From assembly GCA_016711125.1 (NCBI GenBank), contig JADJTQ010000003.1, positions 186,001 through 250,000 of the forward strand: DNA of 64,000 nt, written 5' to 3'. Both the position numbers and the translations under genes were made by a program. Origin of the DNA: Saprospiraceae bacterium. Its GTDB lineage: Bacteria; Bacteroidota; Bacteroidia; Chitinophagales; Saprospiraceae. The notes under the pieces are model-generated. The model was not told the DNA's origin. It searched no databases and worked only from the letters and a program-made list of their open reading frames with translations. Below are positions 53,633 to 62,956 of this stretch, piece by piece (position 1 is the first letter of the stretch; each line of letters starts with the position of its first letter).

Positions 53633-54199
53633 TTAATTTATCGTATTCGAAGCAGTTAGTTTTGTAATAGCATCCTTGAATATGGCTAGTTGTTCCAGGT
53701 ATATTTTCCTTAGTTCGGGATCATCAATTTGTTGTCCGGAAAAGTTTGCTCTGAATCCTGGTAGTGAAAAATGAGCGATTATATTAGCTCCTAAACGAGG
53801 AAAGTAATTAAGTGCTGAGTCCATCACTGTTTTTGCACCCCGGGCTCCATTGGAAGTGGAAAGTAAAAACATCGGCTTCTGCATCCATAATCCGCTTTCA
53901 ATACGGGATGTCCAGTCCAATAAGTTTTTGAAGGCTGCGGTATAGCTTCCGTTGTGCTCTGCCAGAGAAATAATTACTCCATCGGCATCGCTGATTTGTT
54001 TCTTAAATTTGATTGTCTGTTTAGGGAAACCGTCCTTTTCTCGATCAACACTAAAAATGTCCATTTCATAATCATTAAGATCTATAATATTAGTGATTAT
54101 ATCCGGAATTTGGGTAGCAGTAAACATAGCAAATTGTTTATTGATGGAATTGTGACTGCTACTGGCTCCCATGACCAGCAATTTCTTATTCTCGGGCAT
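53633..54199 (-). CDS. NADPH-dependent FMN reductase
   Basis: ATG 54199 (MPENKKLLVMGASSSHNSIN) is used. 188 residues; the FMN_red family signature comprises LLVMGASSSHNSINKQFA (phosphate loop), DADGVIISLAEHNGSYTAAF (substrate/FMN stacking), KNLLDWTSRIESGLWMQKPM and LLSTSNGARGAKTVMDSALN. Close to azoreductase/chromate-reductase-like proteins. Divergent from the Fur-family gene at 54332, sharing a 132-bp promoter region. Confidence 0.88.
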   Translation of the reverse strand: MPENKKLLVMGASSSHNSINKQFAMFTATQIPDIITNIIDLNDYEMDIFSVDREKDGFPKQTIKFKKQISDADGVIISLAEHNGSYTAAFKNLLDWTSRIESGLWMQKPMFLLSTSNGARGAKTVMDSALNYFPRLGANIIAHFSLPGFRANFSGQQIDDPELRKIYLEQLAIFKDAITKLTASNTIN

Positions 54200-54331
54200 A
54201 CAATCTTTTATTAATGGTGCAAACATTTGAAAGAACGAAATGTTTTAACTTAAAAGGCTCTTAATGTTTGGGAATGGAAGCCCTTCGGTAAGCAATAAAA
54301 AATTCGTAATTTTACAGGTGAAACGTTGAGC

Positions 54332-54748
54332 ATGGAAGACAAGATATTGGAAATGTTGCAAAAAGCGGATCTAAGAGTGACCAGATCACGAAAAGAGGTG
54401 TTGGATATTTTTTGCCAATCAGGCGATCAAGCCATTTCCAGCAGCGATATTGAGCACAACATTACCGGTATAGACCGGATAACTCTGTACAGGATTCTGA
54501 AAACTTTTGAGGAATCAGGCCTGGTGCATAGTGTTGCCGATGGCTCTGGAAAAACCAAATATGCTCTTTGTTCGCACGAGTGCTCCGGTGGAAACCACCA
54601 TGACAACCATTTGCATTTCTATTGTCGTGTTTGCGATACGACGACTTGCATGGATCACGTTAAGCTACCGGCAGTAAGATTACCACAAGATTATCAGGTC
54701 GAAGAGATGAGATTTGTTGTGGCAGGTGTGTGTAAAGACTGTCACTGA
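54332..54748 (+). CDS. Fur-family metalloregulator, probably Zur-type
   Basis: ATG 54332 (MEDKILEMLQKADLRVTRSR) is used. 138 residues: winged helix (RKEVLDIFCQSGDQAISSSD, TGIDRITLYRILKTFEESGL) and dimer domain with the metal sites HHDNHLHFYCRVCDTTTCMD and the final CKDC, giving the CxxC pairs of the structural zinc. The context points to Zur: a perfect palindrome 74 bp after the stop precedes a His/Cys-rich protein and a ZnuD-like receptor. Metal specificity is inference. Confidence 0.88.
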   Translation: MEDKILEMLQKADLRVTRSRKEVLDIFCQSGDQAISSSDIEHNITGIDRITLYRILKTFEESGLVHSVADGSGKTKYALCSHECSGGNHHDNHLHFYCRVCDTTTCMDHVKLPAVRLPQDYQVEEMRFVVAGVCKDCH

Positions 54749-54822
54749 CCGCAACAAAAGCATACCTTGTTACCATTGTTGAGACCTTGTTGAAGAATTC
54801 CATCGCAAAAAATTTTCTTTTT

Positions 54823-54837
54823 TGCAACAAAGTTGCA
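54823..54837. promoter_or_regulatory. Fur/Zur-like operator palindrome
   Basis: TGCAACAAAGTTGCA is a perfect 6-3-6 inverted repeat, embedded in TTTTTTGCAACAAAGTTGCA followed by TATTTGCA. It lies upstream of the small His/Cys-rich gene and the TonB receptor and downstream of the Fur-family gene, the expected place for its operator. The TTGCAAC half-site is like those of Bacteroidota Zur boxes. Confidence 0.55.
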
Positions 54838-55120
54838 TATTTGCAGTGATGGATTTAGTCGGGATGTTTCTGGAAAATGTTAAACCATGTATCGGAATCC
54901 AGATTGTTCGATAGTCATGTCACAGATTGGCCGAATGACTCCCGGCAAGAGATAGAAGACACGAATCAGTCGGCTGACCAGTGTTTTAAAGTTTGTAATG
55001 GGCATCTTCAAGAATCTCTGATTTGAATCATCTTTAAATATTGACCATATTTGCAGAAGAGAGCTGGTCGTGACTTTACTTGGTAAAGAAAATTGAATAG
55101 CCAGCATGAAAGACTTATAA

Positions 55121-55486
55121 TTGAATAAAAGAGGGACCATACGATTAGATGCATTTTTTTTGTTACTGGTTTACCTTGCCAGTAATTGGCCCACTATTAT
55201 TTTCCACCACCATAAGGAGAGCATTACTGAATTTGACCAAGCAATTGCGTGCCAGAATATTGATTATGGTAAAGCAAAAAAGAAATGCAGTAATGAGCAT
55301 CATGTGTCGGAATGGATTAAAAGGTGTTTGCTCTGCGACAACCACACCCTTAGTGCACACCTCCCGAAATTTACAATTTTTGATTTCTCCCGGGAATCAT
55401 TGGTTAGTAACATCCAAGGCGTATTTATTGAATATTTATTCTTCAAGCTATTCACTGCTTCAGATAGGGGCCCTCCAATCCCTTAG
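55121..55486 (+). CDS. Small His/Cys-rich membrane protein of a metal-uptake unit
   Basis: A 121-residue protein read from TTG 55121 after AGACTTATAA. One N-terminal hydrophobic segment (DAFFLLLVYLASNWPTIIFH) is followed by HHHKE, two short Cys clusters (C.NEHHVSEWIKRCLLCDNH) and a tail ending RGPP. Small proteins with this 'HHH ... C-x-H ... C-x-x-C ... RGPP' layout often precede TonB receptors for zinc or copper in Bacteroidota and resemble DUF2946-type proteins. Role unknown; metal handling is inferred from residues and neighbours. The 372 bp before it contain the operator palindrome and no convincing gene. Confidence 0.55.
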   Translation: MNKRGTIRLDAFFLLLVYLASNWPTIIFHHHKESITEFDQAIACQNIDYGKAKKKCSNEHHVSEWIKRCLLCDNHTLSAHLPKFTIFDFSRESLVSNIQGVFIEYLFFKLFTASDRGPPIP

Positions 55487-55566
55487 ATTTATCTGTTTTC
55501 GTCCCAATACTTTGTGAATGAGGGTGTTGGGTGTCACTTTTATTACTAACTAAAAAAGTGCTGGAG

Positions 55567-57971
55567 ATGAATTTAAAACATTTGATGTTGATGATTGCTG
55601 TTAGCTGCCTCTTTCAGAAAGGCCTCGGACAAAATCAAATCACAGGACAAGTGAAAGACTCAAAAACAGGTGAGAGCCTGATAGGAGCATCCGTATACGT
55701 TGCCGATCTAAAACGAGGAGTTTCTACTGACGGGCAAGGAGGTTTTGTCATTGGCAACCTTAAGCCAGGAAACTACCTTTTGGAAATAAGTTATCTTGGT
55801 TACAAGTCGGATATTCTTCGAATCGGAATAAGTAGGGACACGACTCTTTCTATTGTTCTCGATCCTTCCGTGTCTGAATTAAATGAAGTTATAGTCACCG
55901 CGGTTACGCGTTCAATGGAACTTAAGAAAAGTCCGGTGATCATAAAGGCCATCGACAAAAACTTGATCAATCAAAATAGTTCGACCAATCTAATTGATGC
56001 GCTGAAAAACGTTCCTGGTATCAATCAGATATCAACAGGAGCTTCTATTTCTAAACCCGTCATTAGAGGCCTGGGATACAACAGGGTGATTTCCTTATAT
56101 AATGGTATTCGTCAAGAGGGACAACAGTGGGGCGATGAACATGGAATTGAAATTGATGAGTTTGATATCGATAGAATCGAAATTGTGAAAGGCCCAGGGA
56201 GTTTGATCTATGGTTCTGACGGGATTGCTGGGGTGTTAAACTTCCTGTCTCCAAAAGTGCCCCATTTAGGAGAGGTCAAGTCTCAAGTAGTTACCAACTA
56301 TCAAACCAATAATGGTTTGTTGGATACTCTCTTTCAAATGCTGGAAACCTTCACGGCATGCAATGGTTAGGGAGATTTAGTAATAAATATGCCGGCAACT
56401 ATGATAACCAGAATGATGGCAAGGTCTACAATTCGGGCTTTAAGGAGTATGCGGGTAGTCTGTTTTTGGGAGTTAATAGAAACTGGGGTCACAGTCATTT
56501 TCATTTCAGCACTTACAATACAATTCTGAATCTCGTAGAAGGCGAAAGAGATGTCCAGGGAAATTTTGTTTTTACATCTTTTGATGGCAGCGAGCAAGTA
56601 GCTACCGGCGAAGATTTGAGAGGATACAAGACAGGATTTCCCCATCAGGAAGTTTCTCATCTACGGTTTTCTCTAAACAATTATTTCATTCTTAATAGAG
56701 GTGCAATACATGCTGACTTTGCTTTTCAGAACAATCGGCGCAGGGAATTTGCAGATGTGACAAGGCCACAAGATATTGCCTTGTTTTTCGACCTGAATAC
56801 CTTCAATTACAACTTAAGATATAATCTCATTGAGGACAATGGTTGGGAGACCTCTTTTGGATTTGTAGGAATGCAAAAAAGTAATTTTAATCGTGGTTTG
56901 GAATTTTTGATTCCCGAGTACCATTTATTTGATGCCGGTATCTTTGGGTTCACTCAGAAATCGATTAAGGAGACCTTGATTTTCAGCGGTGGGATTCGGT
57001 TTGATAGTCGATCGATGAATTCGAAAGAACTAATTTTGGATACCCTGGGTATGCCTGTAAATGTTGCTCATGCTGGTACCGAGTTGAAATTTGGACCCTT
57101 TAAAAATAATTACTTTGGTCTTTCCGGTAGCTTGGGGTTATCGTATCAGATTGACAAAGAGTCTACCTTGAAATTTAATTTGTCGAGAGGATTTCGGGCT
57201 CCTACTACGGCAGAATTGGCCTCTAATGGACAGCACGAAGGTACGTTTAGATATGAAATTGGCTCACCGGATCTGAAATCGGAGGTAAATCATCAAATAG
57301 ATATTGGTTATTTTTTAGATGCAGAGCATGTCACGTTAGAGTTGACCCCTTTTGCCAATTTTATTTCGAATTATATATATACAGAAAAGCTAAAAGATGC
57401 TTTTGGGAATGATGTGATTCCGGATCCGGATGACCCTTCGCCTGCTTTCCAGTTTACCCAGGGCGATGCTCGGCTATTAGGTGGTGAATTCTATCTGGAC
57501 GTGCATCCCCATCCTTTTGATTGGCTGCATATTGCCAATTCTTTTTCATTTGTCCAGGCATCCCAGAATAATCAGAGCGATAGCACTAAATACCTGCCTT
57601 TTATTCCTGCACCTAAATATAGTGCTGAACTGAAAGCAGAATTTAAAAAAGTTGGTAAGATAATGACCAATGCTTATGTCAAATTTGGGTTGGATTATTT
57701 TTTCCATCAAAGGAGAATATTTAGGGCATACGATACAGAAACAGAGACACCTGCCTACTCGCTCCTCAGTGCCGGTGTGGGTGCCAATATAAGAGCCTTC
57801 GATAAAAATGATTTTATTAGCATTTATGTTAGTGTCGAAAATCTTGCAGATGTTGCTTATCAAAGCCATTTGAGCAGGCTTAAATATGCACCGGTTAATT
57901 TAGCATCTGGAAGAACGGGGGTATACAACATGGGACGGAATGTAAGTATGAAACTGATTATGAATTTTTAG
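55567..57971 (+). CDS. ZnuD-like TonB-dependent receptor, frameshifted
   Basis: ATG 55567 follows CTGGAG. The signal peptide ends FQKGLGQ; then a carboxypeptidase-like domain (ITGQVKDSKTGESLIGASVY), a plug (NLIDALKNVPGINQISTGAS, KPVIRGLGYNRVISLYNGIR, QEGQQWGDEHGIEIDEFDID) and a barrel. The 'GIRQEGQQWGDEHG' plug is typical of ZnuD-type zinc receptors. The frame breaks near 56318: adding one G in TTGTTGGATAC gives LLGYSLSNAGNLHGMQWLGR and joins both halves into one ~802-residue receptor. It is the last gene of the presumed Zur-controlled group. Confidence 0.88.
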
Positions 57972-58100
57972 AACTTTGCTGCTCCATTATCAACAGGCTG
58001 TACATCGTGCCAGCAAATTCACCAAGAGGATGGACTTAGAGCGAATTTACCGTGGGCAGCTATGCTGGCATGTGTGAATAGCCATTATTAGCACCAGTTT

Positions 58101-58544
58101 TTACTTTTTCAATTGATGATTCATGAAATTATTAACTTCTGCTTTTTCAATTTCACTTACCGATTCATGATCTAGAATTTCTCTCATTTTTGCAATTAGT
58201 ATATCTCTTGTTCTTTCATTATTTGTCCCGTTAATTATTCTATTGAGCATCCAAATTGTCAACAAAGTTGGTTTTCGTTTCAAAGATTCAAAGAGCTCAG
58301 GTTCATATTGGTCTCTGAATTTTTCTAAAGTATGAACAATTGGACCAGGTGAACCAAAATCCACTCTTGGATATTTTTCTAGAAATAAAAATAATGACTT
58401 GATTGCCTCACTTGCATCAGAGTTGATCAGTAATTCATCAGTCAATTCGTATAAAAAATCTACGTTATCATTTTCTAAATCATCTTCAGAAAATGGGACT
58501 AAATTGTTCAAGATACCAACTATTTCAAGTGTACTTCTTTTCAT
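58101..58544 (-). CDS. Hypothetical helical protein (immunity-protein-like)
   Basis: A 147-residue, all-helical acidic protein without signal peptide: LEIVGILNNLVPFSEDDLEN, DFLYELTDELLINSDASEAI, FLFLEKYPRVDFGSPGPIVH and MLNRIINGTNNERTRDILIA. The arrangement of short HEAT-like helices and the 'DFGSPGPIVHxLE' turn resembles small orphan immunity proteins, but no family can be named with certainty. It stands alone between the receptor and the haloperoxidase-like gene. Confidence 0.55.
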   Translation of the reverse strand: MKRSTLEIVGILNNLVPFSEDDLENDNVDFLYELTDELLINSDASEAIKSLFLFLEKYPRVDFGSPGPIVHTLEKFRDQYEPELFESLKRKPTLLTIWMLNRIINGTNNERTRDILIAKMREILDHESVSEIEKAEVNNFMNHQLKK

Positions 58545-58647
58545 TTTTTTTCAATTGGTGCTAACTACTGTATAGCGTTCCTAGTGAATTTTGGGCGTAT
58601 AAGTTGGCTTCTAGAAGTCGATTTATGTGGCTACGCATGGTGTCAAT

Positions 58648-59943
58648 TCATTTACCTGAAAATGCCTCGATGACCTTTTCGCCTACTTTTCTACCCACTT
58701 CCAAACCCACTTCATTGTCCGTGCGGAAATGTACTCCACCTTCAAATCGTGATTCAGAACATTCAAGCGCCAGGTGACTAAAGAATTCTTTATCCTGTGG
58801 GAAGAGATAAGACAGGACCGTGGCAATAGAACCCGCTACCGTAGTATGACCAGCAGGATACCCGGGAAAATTAGGTGTTTCGACCAGGATTGGTTTAAAT
58901 GTAGGATCAAATTGGAATGGACGGATGCCCATATAGTGGTATTTGCCATCCCAGGCAGCGATAGTGGCATCAAATCTGGCGGCATGATGCATCGCATTAG
59001 CAAAAGCAGCTTCCAGGGGGTCCAGGTCATATTCCAGTATTTTTCGTTCTATTAAGTTGTCCCAGACCGGTTCACTTTTCCATTTCCAGGCAATATCACT
59101 TGTAGTATGGGTAGCATTAAACTGACGTAACTCCGCCATATCTCTCGAAAAATCGGGAGGCAGGCCTGGTCTGAATTGATCTGCACGCTGTAGAGTTAAT
59201 GGTCTCCATTGTGCTTTCATCGGATCCCACTTTCCCGGATTACCAGTCCAATATCTGGGTTTGTTGAGTTCCGTTCCCTGCGATTGAATATCAGTGCGGT
59301 CGGTCTTTGCATAATCTATATATTCTTTGGCAATAGTCTTTCCAATTTCGACCCCGATCTCGATGTCTGACAAGAATTGAAGGCCGGTCAGGACTCTTGT
59401 GCGTTTAAATTCTTCCACAAGACTATCGAGGTATATTTCTTTTTCTGGAAAATAATAGCTGATAATTTCTTTGGCGGCTCCAGCTGCTACACTCCATTCA
59501 CAAATGAATGTTGAATGGTCTGGTTCTCTGCCAAATTTCCTGATTTCCCGGTTCCAATGGAAGGGAGCTAATTGAGCGTTTTTGGTCTTATGTTCCCATA
59601 CTGCAGTGGTCGCATCGTAGATCGCTAAATGCAGGATAGCTACCCGGCCACCGTTCTTATGTCCCTGGTGTTGATCGCTTATATCCATCATGATCTCATG
59701 CCAGCGGTAGGCGGGGTAAGCTCCGTTCCAGAAGTTAATATCAAGTGGATCGTCAGCATCCATTTTTGACTGGAGGCTGATGATCTCTTTCATTTCTTCC
59801 CTAAGCACACTTCGATGTTGGGGTTTATGATTTTGATCAAGGGTGAATTTTAGTGCCTGGTATTTTTCGAGTTTTACCTGGCAGCAACACCTGTACCTAT
59901 CAGGAAAAGAAATAGGCAAACAAAATATTGAGGACGTCTGCAT
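58648..59943 (-). CDS. Vanadium-dependent haloperoxidase-like (PAP2 superfamily) protein
   Basis: A ~431-residue PAP2/VHPO protein. The phosphate/vanadate pocket is visible: FPGYPAGHTTVAGSIATVLS with the His, and SRFEGGVHFRTDNEVGLEVG with the Arg and second His. The upstream helical domain has WHEIMMDISDQHQGHKNGGR and ILHLAIYDATTAVWEH. The predicted N-terminus has no signal, but the +1 frame across 59880-59943 reads QYFVCLFLFLIGTGVAAR, a good signal sequence, so a one-base error near 59880 is likely. Function may be a phosphatase or halide oxidation. Confidence 0.85.
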   Translation of the reverse strand: MQTSSIFCLPISFPDRYRCCCQVKLEKYQALKFTLDQNHKPQHRSVLREEMKEIISLQSKMDADDPLDINFWNGAYPAYRWHEIMMDISDQHQGHKNGGRVAILHLAIYDATTAVWEHKTKNAQLAPFHWNREIRKFGREPDHSTFICEWSVAAGAAKEIISYYFPEKEIYLDSLVEEFKRTRVLTGLQFLSDIEIGVEIGKTIAKEYIDYAKTDRTDIQSQGTELNKPRYWTGNPGKWDPMKAQWRPLTLQRADQFRPGLPPDFSRDMAELRQFNATHTTSDIAWKWKSEPVWDNLIERKILEYDLDPLEAAFANAMHHAARFDATIAAWDGKYHYMGIRPFQFDPTFKPILVETPNFPGYPAGHTTVAGSIATVLSYLFPQDKEFFSHLALECSESRFEGGVHFRTDNEVGLEVGRKVGEKVIEAFSGK

Positions 59944-60122
59944 CTATCAATCAATTTGACTATCGCACAGGAAAACATATCGGCATCTTTACTCCTGCTA
60001 ACATAGAAAATATTTCAATACCGTTTCAATTTGTGTCGATCGATAGATACTCAGGACTCGCAGAGGATTTGTTGGGTTAAAAAGAAATTATTAAGGCCGG
60101 GGGCATTACATAGTGAAATTCA

Positions 60123-60704
60123 TTATTTTTTCAGATTGATCTTCAGGCCTAATTGGGAGTGCCAATTTGTTTCATTATTGCGAGTGGTAAAAAAGTTTCG
60201 AATTTGTAGCCCGTGACTAAAATACAGACTCGTGTAGCGATTTAGTTTATAGTCCAGTCCCGGTAAGAAGTTGACAAAATTATCATCACTATCCTTCATA
60301 TTAAAGGTGGGTTCTATCTGGAAAAAAGTATTGAGTCTCCGACCTCTGTTTGATGTAAGTGAAATTGGAAAAGCAGCATAGAATTGGTCTGCCCTTTTTG
60401 TTGTGGGTTTTTCAAATAAATTCCAATACCGGTTATTACTCCAGATGACATTTTGTTTGGTGAGACCCAACCCAATGCGAAAATCCCAATTATTTGTATG
60501 GCTTATTAGCCGGTCAAATCCTAAAGATCAGTCGGTATGATGCGGGTAAGTGCTTTCTAATCCAAAAGGAAGTAAATAGCCTACCCGGTAGGCATCCTGA
60601 ATGTTGGCAACAAATCGCCATTTGGAGGGATTCTCCTGAGCTTGTAAATCTGAAAAGAGGAAAAGCGTAGAAGTGATTATAAGTAGATTGAGAATTCTAT
60701 TCAT
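60123..60704 (-). pseudogene. Outer-membrane beta-barrel-like protein with in-frame TGA
   Basis: From ATG 60704 the 193-codon frame has a signal peptide (MNRILNLLIITSTLFLFSDL), ENPSKWRFVANIQDAYRVGY, then TGA at 60528-60530, then SLGFDRLISHTNNWDFRIGL and alternating strands up to LGLKINLKK. The paralogue at 60775-61417 aligns and has Trp (RGWTAGIDR) at the TGA position, so one G-to-A change explains the stop. It could be a real nonsense mutation or a read error. Fold: small 8-strand-type barrel. A 9-bp repeat array sits directly in front of the start codon. Confidence 0.65.
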
Positions 60705-60705
60705 T

Positions 60706-60759
60706 TTTTATTGGTTTTATTGGTTTTATTGGTTTTATTGGTTTTATTGGTTTTATTGG
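60706..60759 (-). repeat. 9-bp tandem repeat (6 x CCAATAAAA) abutting a start codon
   Basis: Six exact units TTTTATTGG on the + strand, i.e. CCAATAAAA on the gene's sense strand, ending one base before the ATG of the outer-membrane protein gene. Copy-number change would alter spacing between promoter or ribosome site and ATG without changing the protein. Confidence 0.9.
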
Positions 60760-60774
60760 TTTATTAGTTGTTAG

Positions 60775-61417
60775 TTAGCTCCTTGAAAAAATGTCAGTAC
60801 GTTTCTTTTTATTCAATGTAATTTTTATTCCTATTTGAAATCCACTGCTCCACCTACCTGCATTATTGCCAAAAAAAGTCATACCGGTTTAATGATCCCC
60901 CGACAAATATTTTAAGCCGGTCTGATAATCTGATATCGGCTCCCGGCATGATCTGAAGAAAATTGCCGGTCGGTGGCCGGTGAAAACGTGTCACGTCATT
61001 AATCTCACCCCGGTTGAAGACCTGAAAGCCAGGTGTAATAGTGATAGAAGGTTGAATCACTTTACTTTTAACGTATTGTAAGATGATCGGCATAGAGAGA
61101 TAGTAGTAATCCAGTCCTTTTTCCGGTGCCCGGGTAAAGGGATCTACGAATCTGCTTCCTGCCATAATTTGCGTTTTCTTATTAAGGCTCAGACCTGCAT
61201 TCAACTTCAGGTATTTTTTTTGGTAAAGTGTACGATCAATGCCAGCAGTCCAGCCTCGAAAACTAGAAGTACCAAAGGCTTTCGGAGGCTCGGTACCGGG
61301 TTTTGGGATGTAGCTATCATTTTGATAGTTAAAGTTAAAACTCCATTTCGATGGTTGGTTTTGGGCAAGGACATTTAGGGTGATCATGACGATCACGATG
61401 GTGATGGTGCTCCGCAT
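60775..61417 (-). CDS. Outer-membrane beta-barrel-like protein, paralogue, frameshifted at 3' end
   Basis: Signal peptide MRSTITIVIVMITLNVLAQ, then PSKWSFNFNYQNDSYIPKPG, FRGWTAGIDRTLYQKKYLKL, YYYLSMPIILQYVKSKVIQP and LQIMPGADIRLSDRLKIFVG. The nominal end FFWQ at 60863 results from one extra T in a T7 run; removing it yields FFGNNAGRWSSGFQIGIKIT and a normal C-terminus with stop at 60775-60777. It is the paralogue of the downstream 60123-60704 gene, same strand, 71 bp apart, probably a tandem duplication. Confidence 0.7.
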
Positions 61418-61809
61418 ACGGTAGTATTTTTTTAGTTGCCCGGAAAACGGATGATTTATACTATTTCAACAGAATGAATACGATTTTAGGAGTTTTTTAA
61501 CATCAGGATTCGTAAACCCGGAATGAAACCAGCTTTCGCTTAAATGGGTTCAAATGTGCCGAAACCTACCGTTAAAAAATAGATACCGCATATTTAACAT
61601 GATATATCGCGTTATATCGCGTAATTGATGAATTTTAGAGTGATTCCGCAAATAATGGTTGCTAAAGTTGCGATAACATCTACATTCCAAATGTTTCCTC
61701 CGGAGAATACACTGGTACCATATTATTTGCCACTCTGAATGATCAACATAGCTATTTCAGTATGTTGCTAATTGGTCAAGATCATGAAATAAAGTATGAG
61801 CCCTAATCA
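61418..61809. other. 392-bp gap, nothing recognised
   Basis: No credible frame, repeat or RNA. A small direct repeat ATATCGCG at 61602-61619 (GATATATCGCGTTATATCGCG) is the only notable feature; it probably includes the promoter of the outer-membrane protein gene. Confidence 0.4.
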
Positions 61810-62840
61810 TCAACTATTCTCAAACCCACATTTTTCCAATCCCTTTACTACTTCAGGATGCAGTAATATACCGTCTTTTAATTGTTGTCTTTTTAATGCT
61901 AGCGCGCGCTCACCGGGTAGCCGGACGGAGACGAAATTTGGGTGTACTTTGCTTGCATGACAATTGTCGACCAGATGTTGCATTTCCGATAGGAAAGATG
62001 CTTTTCCACCAAATTTATCAGGATCGATCAACTGGAGAAAAACAGAAGCACTCCAACGCCCTGCCGGATTGCGTCTTCCGGCCCCACCCAAACCACTGGT
62101 CAATGCTTCCATGAGCAGACCGTAACCAAAACCCTTGAACCCCAGAGTCAGTCCACCTACCGGTAAAATGGTGGCTGGCGGATCTTCAAAAAATGCGGCG
62201 GATCATCAGTTAATGATCCATCACTTTTTTGCAGCCAGGCACCATCCAGCATCTGACCGTGGGCATGACGCTGCATAATTTGTCCATTGGCAAGGGTAGA
62301 GGCACTACTATCAAAAAGAATGGGATCACCTTGAGTAGGAAGGCCATAGGATAAAGGATCGGGACTGTAGACACCGGTGGTACCTCCGTATGGGGCCACC
62401 GTTTGATTACCCGGATCACTACTTCCAAGAATAATAATTTTTCCTAGTTCCGTTACCCGTTCCAAATAGGCAGCCAGACAGGCGATATGATGGCTGTTTT
62501 GGATGGCCAAAGTAAATACCGGATGCTGTTCTATCCTTTCGAGACCGAGATCAATTCCTTTTTCGACCAAATACGGACCGGGTAAATGGTGGCCATTCCA
62601 GGTGGCTGCTGACCCAAAATCTGAGATCACTTCGGGTTCTCCGGATTTAGTCATCTGGTTTTCTTCTAATTGTTTCAAATATGGTGGTAGAAGTTGCAAA
62701 CCATGAGTGGTGTGACCCATGAGATCCGAAACGACCAATGTCCTGGCCATTATCTCACTTCGATCACTAGATAGGCCGGCTTTTTGAAGAACTTTTACTG
62801 CAAAATCAAAAAGCTGTTGGTAACTATATCGCTTTTCCAT
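61810..62840 (-). CDS. Malate/L-lactate dehydrogenase family oxidoreductase, frameshifted
   Basis: Two frames form one ~343-residue NAD(P)-dependent dehydrogenase of the YiaK/ComC/AllD family (Ldh_2): EIMARTLVVSDLMGHTTHGL, QNSHHIACLAAYLERVTELG with the catalytic His, GNQTVAPYGGTTGVYSPDPL, LFDSSASTLANGQIMQRHAH, then VGGLTLGFKGFGYGLLMEAL and PAGRWSASVFLQLIDPDKFG. Adding one G in CCGCCGCATTTTTTG at ~62190 restores DDPPAFFEDPPATILPVGG. Substrate among 2-oxo/2-hydroxy acids is unknown. Convergence and neighbours give no pathway. Confidence 0.85.
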
Positions 62841-62956
62841 AGCTAAACTTGGTTAAATGTCTAATTTAGGGGCAATATAGAGATTTAGAAAAAACTCAAC
62901 CTTTAAGAAACTGTGAGCGATCAGCAACATTCGTTAATACTATCATCAGATTAGAG

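Noticed and set aside
54880..55140. 86-codon minus-strand frame between the operator and the receptor group
   Set aside because: It runs against the + strand gene start at 55121, has no recognisable family and no ribosome site.
60528..60530. TGA read as Trp (altered genetic code)
   Set aside because: Many intact genes in the window end in TGA (for example 16226, 17806, 14551) and only one internal case exists.
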